Source: Spirochaetaceae bacterium
GTDB lineage: Bacteria > Spirochaetota > Spirochaetia > B11-G9
Length of the DNA stretch: 9,745 bases
Assembly (NCBI GenBank): GCA_030600745.1
Contig: JAUVLL010000088.1
Span: 1 to 9,745, forward strand
Direction: 5' to 3'
Below the pieces are notes generated by a model that did not search any database, had not been told where the DNA came from, and was given only the letters and a program-made list of their open reading frames with translations. The first letter of the stretch is position 1, and the number at the start of each line of letters is the position of its first letter. A program made the position numbers and the translations under genes. Shown piece after piece: positions 1-5,273 of this stretch.

Positions 1-181
1 ATTTAGATAGGTATTGCCTTAATTTTAGATGTAATACCGAATATTAGCGGTATAGCAACTAATATTGCTGAAAAATGTCGGGAGTATTGGAGACTATACG
101 GAAAAAATGCAGGGATATTGAAGCAAGAACGGAATTTTACCAGTATATAGTAGTAGAACCTAAGTGATATGTGAGGAAAAA

Positions 182-379
182 ATGGATACTGGAAAACCAA
201 AATTGCTTGATCAAATGAAAAGTATTATGCGAATTAAACATTATTCACTGAAAACAGAAAAATCCTATATTCAATGGATCCGGCGCTATATCTATTTTCA
301 TAACAAACAACACCCAAAAGATATGGGTGCTTTGGATGTTCAGAAATATTTAAGCTATTTTGAACAAATATGCCTCTGA
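182..379 (+). pseudogene. N-terminal fragment of an integron-type integrase
   Basis: The ATG at 182 follows GAGG (173-176) by 5 nt; an in-frame GTG at 164 has no ribosome binding site and is less likely. The product resembles the SAM-like N-terminal domain of tyrosine recombinases. The run from KLLDQM through IRRYIYFH to HPKDMG is the pattern seen in integron integrases (IntI: LLDQ, KHYS-x-x-TE, Y-x-x-WI-RR, HP-x-x-MG). An intact IntI has about 320 residues with catalytic R...HxxR...H...Y. Here homology stops near YLSYF, about residue 60, and the frame ends at TGA 377-379. All catalytic residues are missing from this piece. The IntI C-terminal tail reappears at 667-729 in another frame, so this is one gene split by foreign recombinase sequence. 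The IntI assignment rests on remembered family patterns. Confidence 0.8.
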
Positions 380-638
380 TGTTTTACCAACGAAGGTCTC
401 TCCTCATATGTTGAGGCATTCGAAGGCCATGCATATGTTGCATGCTGGAATTAATTTGATTTATATTAGGGATTTCCTTGGTCATTCAGAACTCGCTACG
501 ACCGAAATTTATGCAAGAGCAAACTCTGAAATGAAGTTGAAGGCACTGAAAAAAATCAATAATACTGTTATCCCGGAAAATGTACCTAATTGGCAGGAAA
601 ATAAGTATCTAATGGATTGGCTGTCTAAACTTTGTTAA
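360..638 (+). pseudogene. C-terminal catalytic fragment of a second, Xer-like tyrosine recombinase
   Basis: The frame is open from about 360 to TAA 636-638, but homology starts abruptly near NKYA and the only nearby starts are poor (TTG 360), so this is a truncated 3' gene end. It keeps HMLRHS (catalytic H-x-x-R), LGH, and the tyrosine in TTEIYARA. It lacks the box I arginine and the N-terminal domain. The signature HSKAMHMLHAGINLIYIRDFLGH and the closing W-x-x-x-K-x-L-x-x-WL match the recombinases carried by multi-recombinase mobile elements, such as the 'recombinases in trio' type, rather than IntI or housekeeping XerC/D. That assignment is from memory. The fragment lies inside the remains of an IntI gene, in another frame, and ends 2 nt before a perfect palindrome. 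It cannot make an active recombinase. Confidence 0.75.
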
Positions 639-640
639 TG

Positions 641-670
641 AAATATTATGTAAAGCTTTACATAATATTT
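641..670. repeat. Perfect 30-bp palindrome at the end of the recombinase fragment
   Basis: The left arm AAATATTATGTAAAG is followed directly, without a loop, by its exact reverse complement CTTTACATAATATTT. The symmetry breaks at 640/671. It starts 2 nt after the recombinase stop codon and its right end runs into the IntI tail. It could be a terminator-like hairpin without a long U run, a dyad operator, or the recombination end of the mobile element that carried the recombinase. Confidence 0.9.
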
Positions 671-729
671 ATACCCATTTAATGAAGAAACCTGGTATTG
701 ATGTTAAAAGCCCACTCGATAATAAATAA
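667..729 (+). pseudogene. C-terminal tail of the broken integron integrase
   Basis: Read from 667, this frame gives IYTHLMKKPG, then IDVKSPLDNK, then TAA (727-729). IYTH carries the nucleophilic tyrosine box, and the tail G-x-x-VKSPLD is the characteristic end of integron integrases (IntI1 has IYTHV...GVRSPLD). It is therefore the matching end of the gene that begins at 182. Its frame differs from both upstream fragments. About 250 codons of IntI, including the catalytic R and HxxR, are missing and about 300 bp of foreign sequence is present, so this was a replacement or an insertion plus deletion. No attC-type GTTRRRY/RYYYAAC pair was found by eye around it. Confidence 0.75.
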
Positions 730-744
730 AACACAATCCGTGTT
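730..744. other. Small inverted repeat after the integrase tail
   Basis: AACAC, a 5-nt spacer AATCC, and GTGTT form a 5-bp hairpin immediately after the IntI stop codon. There is no U run, so it is at best a weak terminator or a processing hairpin. From here to 842 I see no gene, tRNA or clear repeat. Confidence 0.3.
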
Positions 745-842
745 CCTACGCGAAACGCCCTGTATCTATGTAATCTGAGCAATTAAGTGGATAGCTTGCA
801 CACTTTATGCCTCTTCTCTAATAGATTAGTATTTGAATTAAA

Positions 843-858
843 TGGCATAATTTCTGCA
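843..858 (+). promoter_or_regulatory. Sigma-54 (-24/-12) promoter
   Basis: TGGCATAATTTCTGCA matches the consensus TGGCAYRNNNNTTGCW at every fixed position except one (C for the first T of TTGC). The GG (844-845) and GC (856-857) are separated by the required 10 nt. Transcription would start near 869 and give a short leader before the ribosome binding site at 879. It faces the decayed solute-binding-protein gene. Sigma-54 control normally also needs an enhancer-binding activator site upstream, which I could not identify. The match is by eye only. Confidence 0.5.
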
Positions 859-878
859 GCTATAAAATCAATAAATAC

Positions 879-884
879 AGGAGG
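879..884 (+). promoter_or_regulatory. Strong ribosome binding site that fixes the original start of the dead transport gene
   Basis: AGGAGG lies 6 nt before ATG 891. This shows that the gene originally began at 891 (MMR-) and that the TAA four codons later is a nonsense mutation in what was the n-region of the signal peptide. Confidence 0.8.
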
Positions 885-890
885 CTTTAT

Positions 891-1489
891 ATGATGAGAT
901 AAACTTTACTCATTTTGATCGCAGTTCTGCTTGTACTTCCGTTCGCAGTTTTCGCAACAGCTGAAAAGGAAGTTACTGCAGACAAGGTAGTGGTATATGC
1001 AAGTGTAGACGAGGCAAATGCAAAACTTATCCTGGATGCTTTTACAGCAGAGTCAAACAACCCTCAGGCTGATGTCTGGATGGGCGCCCCAAGTGAAAAC
1101 CATGTTCTGACAAAATCAGAAGGACTTACGGTTCCATACCTTTCCCCATCACTCTCTGAACTTGGTGATGTGTTTAAAGACAGTGAAGGATACTGGAGAT
1201 CTTTCTATATGAATCCAATGGCTTTTGCTGTAAATACAGAAGCATTGGCAAAAATAAGTGCACCTATGCCAACATCCTGGGATGATCTGTTAAAACCTGT
1301 TTATAATGGACATATTCAGATGCTCACACCACAGGCTTCCGAAACAGCATATAATATTGTCAGCAGTCTTGTAGTAACCAGAGGCGAAGATGAAGCTTCC
1401 AAATATATGGCTAAGCTTAATCCTAATGTTCAAACATATACATCTCTTCCGGTACAGGCCCTTCCAGGGGTGTGGCAGTAGGTGTTGCC
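891..1489 (+). pseudogene. Decayed ABC-importer solute-binding protein (iron(III)/aminoethylphosphonate family)
   Basis: The frame starts ATG ATG AGA TAA: codon 4, probably once a lysine AAA, is a stop at 900-902. Beyond it the same frame continues with a textbook signal-peptide core (LLILIAVLLVLPFAVFA) and a periplasmic binding protein of the AfuA/FbpA-like family. Recognisable motifs are VVVYASVDEANAKLILDAF, NNPQADVWMGAPSENH, YWRSFYMNP and AYNIVSS. Between TAES and NNPQADVW about 20-25 residues normally present in the family are missing, an in-frame deletion near 1050. At 1443-1448 an extra CT in TCTCTT shifts the frame by +2. Read in the other frame the family sequence resumes as SGTGPSRGVAVG, then stops near 1489. 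A full protein has about 340 residues. These lesions together argue for real decay rather than sequencing error. In life it would have bound a metal or phosphonate ligand outside the membrane. Confidence 0.85.
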
Positions 1490-1726
1490 GATATTACCCT
1501 TCGGGGTGTACTGGATTCCATAAGTCCAACTTTGGGGGCTGCAATTGATCTGGAAGACGATGCCCATTCAACATTCCAACGAGTTACTCTGCCGCTAATG
1601 GTTCCGGCATTCTTTTCGGGACTGATATATTCATTTGTCCGGGCAATGACTGCTATAAGTGCTGTAAATTTGAACGTTGTAATGCAGTTTAAACAAAAAA
1701 AAGCCGGCTACGTTACCGGCTTTTAG
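1490..1726 (+). pseudogene. Fragment of the ABC-importer permease
   Basis: In the frame that follows the 2-bp shift, TLRGVLDSI through TLPLMVPAFFSGLIYSF to VRAMTAISAV matches the EAA-loop and following membrane segment of iron/phosphonate ABC permeases. The family pattern is RGxxDSIxPxLEEAAIDLGA...VTLPLI-PAFFSGL, here degraded to TLGAAIDLEDDA. The rest of the solute-binding gene, the ATPase gene and the permease N-terminus are all missing between it and the upstream fragment, so a large deletion fused the two. After ISAV the family sequence ends, and the frame runs into a terminator hairpin, where it stops by chance at TAG 1724-1726. No function is expected. Confidence 0.8.
1695..1724 (-). 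terminator. Rho-independent terminator (best on the minus strand)
   Basis: AAAAGCCGG (1699-1707) and CCGGCTTTT (1716-1724) form a 9-bp stem with an 8-nt loop. Read on the minus strand the hairpin is followed by a run of eight T (1702-1695), the classical intrinsic terminator. On the plus strand only four T follow, so it could act weakly for the dead transport locus as well. It ends transcripts coming from uvrC or from the promoter at 1894-1922. Confidence 0.85.
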
Positions 1727-1772
1727 GGAAACTGGAAGTTGAGGTTCTACTCAAAAGTCCAGATCTCACTTG

Positions 1773-1841
1773 TTATGGGGACCAGCCCCAGCTAAAACAA
1801 TCTACTTGCCGGTACAACCGGCGGTTTACATAAGGCGGCAT
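1773..1841 (-). CDS. Possible 22-residue peptide inside the candidate RNA
   Basis: ATG (1841-1839) follows a perfect AGGAGG (1853-1848) by 6 nt. The peptide begins MPPYVNRRLY, ends CFSWGWSP, and stops at TAA 1775-1773. It is basic at the start and has two tryptophan codons (TGG GGC TGG) near the end. Hairpins A and B lie within the ORF, so its translation would open them. It resembles no protein I know. It could be a leader peptide of an attenuator, a bifunctional RNA's product, or chance. The ideal ribosome binding site is the only strong argument. Confidence 0.35.
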   Translation of the reverse strand: MPPYVNRRLYRQVDCFSWGWSP

Positions 1842-1893
1842 CTGCTACCTCCTAAAAAAGGTTATATATTTCAGTACATTTACCTCTACTATT

Positions 1894-1922
1894 AATGTAT
1901 ACCCGCCACTCTATTTTGTCAA
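1894..1922 (-). promoter_or_regulatory. Sigma-70-type promoter for the candidate RNA
   Basis: A perfect -35 TTGACA (1922-1917) overlaps the uvrC stop codon TGA. A -10 follows as TACATT after 17 nt (1899-1894) or TATACA after 15 nt (1901-1896), each 4 of 6 matches. Transcription would start near 1887-1890. Confidence 0.5.
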
Positions 1923-3727
1923 TTTTTTTCTTGATTTTTATCACTTTTTTTCAAGTATTCTATAACCTGTTCTGCAGCTTCTTCTGAGAGGCCTGCTCTT
2001 TGAGCCACTGCATCTCCGCCGGCACTGATTATATTTTCCAAAGAACCAAATTCCACAAGAATATTCCTGCTCCTTTTTACTCCTATTTCCGGTACCTTTT
2101 CCAGTTCTGAAAGAAAGATATCCTTTTCTCTGAGTTTTGTATTAAACCCGGTTGCAAATCTGTGAGTTTCATCACGAACTGCCTGAACTACTTTTAAGGC
2201 TTCTGAGGTTTCAGGGAGTACAACCGGTGCTGAAAAGCCAGGAAGGAAAATCTCCTCATTTCTTTTTGCCAGGCCTATTACCGGTAAATTATTAAGTCCC
2301 AGTGCAGTAAGAATATCGTGTGCAGCTTTTACCTGCCCCTTCCCTCCATCAATAACAATCAGATCCGGGAGAGGAAGATTCTCATTTATCAGCCTGGTAT
2401 ATCTTCTTGCAATAACTTCCCGAATTGATTCATAATCATCGATATTTCCATCCAGGGTTTTGATGTGAAATCTTCTATAGTTCTTTTTATCGGGAGCTCC
2501 GTTATAAAATGAGACAAGGGAAGATACAGGATACTTTCCGGCAAGATGGGAAATATCAAATCCCTCAATTCTTTTTGGAAGTTTTGAAAGGTTCAGAACT
2601 GTTTTAAGCTCCTCAAGACCTTCAATATTTTTAATGGTTTTAAACCGTTTGTCAATATCCATGGCTGCATTTTCATGAACCATATGGAGAATACGCAGAT
2701 GCTTACCTTTTTCGGGGATTTCAATTCTAACTTTTTTACCTTTTCGTGTGCCAAGGAACTCTTCCATTAAATCTGAATCAATAATATCTGAAAGATATAT
2801 AGTCTCCGGAATTCCGGCAGCTTCATCGTAATAGTGGAGAAAAAACTCAGACAGGGCTTCATCAACTCCTGTGTATATCTCAGTTCTGTATAGAAATCTG
2901 TCATCCATTCTACCCTCAGAAAACCTGAATACAGAAAAGGTACACATATTATCTCTTATTACACAGCTTATATAGTCTCTGCTCTTAATATCCAGTTCAA
3001 ATTTATCTGTTTGCTGATCAACAGTCTTAACGGAATCAATTAAATCTCTAAGTTCAGCCGCTTTCTCAAAATTCATCTCTTCGGATGCAGTTTTCATTGA
3101 CTTTTCAAGGTCTTTTAGTATTTCAACGGCATCTCCGGATAGCAGCCTTTTTAACTTCCTTGCATTTTTCATATAATCTTTTTGACTGATTTTATCTGCA
3201 CAGGGAGCGCTGCATCTGCCAATATGGTAGTAGAGGCAGGGATTCTCTCTTTTTTTAAGTTTACCTTTACATTTTCGCAGGAGAAATAGTTTATCTGCAA
3301 TATTCAGATAGCTGTCAAGCTTACCTGCAGAAGTAAATGGACCAAAATAATCAGAACCATCGCTGACTATATACCTTGTACGAAATACCCTGGGATATTC
3401 TTCATTTGTTATTTTAATTACCGGATAGGATTTACCATCTTTCAGGTTAATATTGTATCTTGGCGACCATTTTTTAATAAGACTGTCTTCAAGAATGAGT
3501 GCTTCATATTCATTAATGGTAACTATAAATTCTATTGTCTCTATATGATCTGCAAGAATTCTGGTTTTTATATCCCTCTTTCCTATAAAGTATGATCCAA
3601 CACGTTTCCTTAAAATTCCGGCTTTACCTACATATATTACAGCACCCTCATTATCTTTCATCAGATAGACACCGGGTTTTTCGGGGAATTCTTTTACCAG
3701 TTCTTTAAGGGCTTCAAACATATCCAT
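1919..3727 (-). CDS. uvrC: UvrABC excinuclease subunit C
   Basis: UvrC is the endonuclease of bacterial nucleotide excision repair. It joins the UvrB-DNA complex and cuts on both sides of the lesion. The 602-residue product is full length (E. coli 610). The GIY-YIG nuclease lies at about 15-95 (GVY 19-21, YVG 32-34, R42, E75) and makes the 3' cut. Four cysteines, C153, C164, C172 and C176, match the conserved cluster-binding set. The UVR helix pair that contacts UvrB is at about 203-236. The RNase H-like nuclease for the 5' cut has D391 (FDISH), D460 (VIDGGKGQ) and H522. Tandem helix-hairpin-helix motifs end the protein (about 540-595). ATG 3727 (MDMFEALK) is chosen because GGAG lies 10 nt upstream. 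The frame stays open to 3904, but that extension would be non-homologous and would overlap the divergent gene. ATG 3721 is the alternative. Confidence 0.97.
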   Translation of the reverse strand: MDMFEALKELVKEFPEKPGVYLMKDNEGAVIYVGKAGILRKRVGSYFIGKRDIKTRILADHIETIEFIVTINEYEALILEDSLIKKWSPRYNINLKDGKSYPVIKITNEEYPRVFRTRYIVSDGSDYFGPFTSAGKLDSYLNIADKLFLLRKCKGKLKKRENPCLYYHIGRCSAPCADKISQKDYMKNARKLKRLLSGDAVEILKDLEKSMKTASEEMNFEKAAELRDLIDSVKTVDQQTDKFELDIKSRDYISCVIRDNMCTFSVFRFSEGRMDDRFLYRTEIYTGVDEALSEFFLHYYDEAAGIPETIYLSDIIDSDLMEEFLGTRKGKKVRIEIPEKGKHLRILHMVHENAAMDIDKRFKTIKNIEGLEELKTVLNLSKLPKRIEGFDISHLAGKYPVSSLVSFYNGAPDKKNYRRFHIKTLDGNIDDYESIREVIARRYTRLINENLPLPDLIVIDGGKGQVKAAHDILTALGLNNLPVIGLAKRNEEIFLPGFSAPVVLPETSEALKVVQAVRDETHRFATGFNTKLREKDIFLSELEKVPEIGVKRSRNILVEFGSLENIISAGGDAVAQRAGLSEEAAEQVIEYLKKSDKNQEKN

Positions 3728-3773
3728 AATAAAATAACTCCGGGACGTCAATTTTACAAGGGATGTGCCGATA

Positions 3774-5273
3774 ATGAAGTACAGAACTATGAAATATATA
3801 TTAATACTACTTATAATATTGCCAATCTCCCTGTTTTCCCTCACTACAGACTTTTTTATTGGTGGAGAATCCGGATGGAGTAAGCTTGAGGAACTTGATA
3901 ACATAGAAATGTATTCCGGAAAACGGGGATACAGCAGTCTTGGTATACAATCTTCAGTATATAAGCCTGATAAATCTACAGATTTGCTGATTCACTTTGA
4001 TAATTCCTTAATTTATGATGATTCCGGTAATTATATGACTGAATCTCAAATTGAGACTACAGATGTTAAAAAGGTTATGGGAAATGGATCCGGAGTGTTC
4101 AGGGGATCCGAAACATCAGTACTTCTCTTTCCCGGACCGGAATCTATGTTTTCAAAGGGACAGCTTCTGGATAGTTTTTCAATAGAATTCTGGCTTAATC
4201 CTTCAAGATTCAGTGAGGATTCTGTTCTTATTTCGTATCAGGGGACCTTAAGGGATAAAGATGGTGAACTGATTTCCCAGGAATTGGTTTGTTCCCTGAA
4301 AGATAGAAAACTAACCTGGGAATTTAATAATCTGTTTTATATGGATGAAGAAAATACATTTGTCAGGTTAACAGGTATAACATCCATTATTCCAGACATT
4401 TGGCATCATCATCTATTAAGATTTGACAGTTCAACCGGTCTGATTGAGTATCTTGTTGATGGTGTGCTGGAAGCAGTGCAGTATTCAAGTCAATCAGGAG
4501 ATGAAGATGGGTCAATAAGGTTCCCTTTGATATCAACTTCAGGAAATGCCAATTTTATATTGGGTAAAAATTTTACCGGCTACATGGATGAGATAAGAGT
4601 ATCTAAATCTTTTGTTCAAAATCCAGTGCTTTTCAGGTACCAGGGTAGCAGGGGTAGTGCTATATCACAAATAATCGATCTGGGCAGATCTGATTCAGTA
4701 CTTGAAAAAATTGTGGTTGAACATGAAATTCCAGAGGATAGTGTTATACTCTATCATTACAATATTTCGGATAAACTGGAAGATATGTTTGATAAAACAA
4801 AATGGATGGCTTTCTCTCCAACAGATCGAATATTTAAAGATAACCGGGGAAAGTATCTCAGAATAAAGCTTGAACTTCATCCCGATGGGGAGGAAATGCT
4901 GACACCTGTAGTTTCCAATATCCAAATCAGATATATAGAAAATCTCCCGCCTCTTGCTCCTTCATTTCTGCATGCAGACGGGGGAGACACTAGTGTTGCT
5001 CTTTCATGGCCGTGTATGAGTAATCCTGATATCAAAGGGTATCTGGTTTATTATGGAACTAAAAAGGGAAACTATTTGGGTTCAGCTGCACTGGAGGGTC
5101 CCTCCCCGTTACTGATATCAGATAGGGATATAACCAGTATAACTGTACATGGCCTTACTAATGGTGAACTTTATCATTTTGCAATAGCTGCCTATGATGG
5201 TGCAGGTATAAAATATCCTGGAGATTTTTCAAAAGAGATAACATGCCGGCCTGATATTTCAAAGGACAACTGA
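3774..5273 (+). CDS. Secreted LamG-like / fibronectin type III domain protein
   Basis: The ATG at 3774 lies 10 nt after AAGGGA (3758-3763). GTG 3765 is too close to that site, and ATG 3786 is a possible later start. The 499-residue product begins with a signal peptide: basic KYRTMK, then YILILLIILPISLF. There is no lipobox cysteine, so it is probably periplasmic or surface exposed. Residues ~70-285 look like a concanavalin A/LamG-type beta-sandwich (FDNSLIYDDSG, FSIEFWLNPS, WHHHLLRFD, YLVDGVL, GYMDEIRVS). Residues ~285-390 form a further beta-rich segment. Residues ~392-490 are a fibronectin type III domain (PPLAPS, VALSWPCMSNPDIKGYLVYY, YHFAIAAYD). Such modules bind sugars or proteins, but no catalytic residues are visible and the ligand is unknown. 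Its stop overlaps the next start (TGATG), so it is the first gene of the operon and translationally coupled to the TPR gene. Confidence 0.8.
   Translation: MKYRTMKYILILLIILPISLFSLTTDFFIGGESGWSKLEELDNIEMYSGKRGYSSLGIQSSVYKPDKSTDLLIHFDNSLIYDDSGNYMTESQIETTDVKKVMGNGSGVFRGSETSVLLFPGPESMFSKGQLLDSFSIEFWLNPSRFSEDSVLISYQGTLRDKDGELISQELVCSLKDRKLTWEFNNLFYMDEENTFVRLTGITSIIPDIWHHHLLRFDSSTGLIEYLVDGVLEAVQYSSQSGDEDGSIRFPLISTSGNANFILGKNFTGYMDEIRVSKSFVQNPVLFRYQGSRGSAISQIIDLGRSDSVLEKIVVEHEIPEDSVILYHYNISDKLEDMFDKTKWMAFSPTDRIFKDNRGKYLRIKLELHPDGEEMLTPVVSNIQIRYIENLPPLAPSFLHADGGDTSVALSWPCMSNPDIKGYLVYYGTKKGNYLGSAALEGPSPLLISDRDITSITVHGLTNGELYHFAIAAYDGAGIKYPGDFSKEITCRPDISKDN
3798..3825 (-). promoter_or_regulatory. Possible uvrC promoter inside the start of the divergent gene
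   Basis: TTGGCA (3825-3820) and TAATAT (3803-3798) are 16 nt apart on the minus strand, about 70 nt before the uvrC start. The pair is plausible, but AT-rich sequence makes chance matches common. No stronger pair is seen in the 46-bp gap between the two genes. Confidence 0.3.

Larger units (their letters stand above)
1695..1888 (-). ncRNA. Candidate small structured RNA, about 190 nt, between uvrC and its terminator
   Basis: A promoter-like pair upstream and an intrinsic terminator downstream bound a transcript of about 190 nt. In minus-strand order it holds these elements. Hairpin A is GCCGGT/ACCGGC with a 3-nt loop (1822-1808). Hairpin B is TGGGG/CCCCA with a 5-nt loop, extended by TTGTT/AACAA (1800-1770). 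Hairpin C is CTGGA/TCCAG enclosing TTGAG/CTCAA (1762-1732). The terminator hairpin comes last. A weaker closing pairing is possible between the 5' end (GG-x-AAA...CTG) and CAGTTT-x-CC before the terminator. The length is close to 6S RNA, but the series of local hairpins does not look like the single long 6S rod. I recognise no tmRNA, RNase P, SRP or riboswitch core. It could be transcribed on its own or cut from the uvrC 3' end. An alternative is an attenuator whose downstream gene has been lost. Confidence 0.5.

Noticed and set aside
10..69. Inverted repeats GGTATT/AATACC (10-15, 33-38) and AGCAA/TTGCT (54-58, 65-69), considered as an attC or attI site
   Set aside because: No GTTRRRY/RYYYAAC core pair flanks them and the stems are short. 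They are ordinary in AT-rich DNA.
1..150. Plus-strand frame open from 7 to 150 (about 47 codons), ending ...QERNFTSI
   Set aside because: There is no start codon with a ribosome site, a stop sits at 4-6, and no family pattern is visible. It could be the decayed end of a gene outside the window, but this cannot be supported.
786..818. TTGCAC...TAATAG pair with 17-nt spacing as a sigma-70 promoter before the transport locus
   Set aside because: The -10 matches only 3 of 6 positions; the sigma-54-like site at 843-858 is the better candidate.
1824..1832. TTTACATAA, also found in the 641-670 palindrome, considered as a second element end
   Set aside because: Only 9 bp are shared and the context differs (inside the structured RNA), so this is probably chance.
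1695..1888. Reading the candidate RNA as a tracrRNA because of GTTTTAGCTGGGG
   Set aside because: There is no cas gene, repeat array or anti-repeat partner in the window, and the hairpins are self-contained.
1695..1888. Naming the candidate RNA 6S (ssrS) because of its length and position
   Set aside because: 6S is one long rod with a central bubble. Here strong local hairpins dominate and only a weak closing stem can be drawn.
3728..3904. N-terminal extension of uvrC by 59 residues
   Set aside because: The extension has no homology to UvrC, would overlap the divergent gene's signal peptide, and a proper ATG with GGAG exists at 3727.
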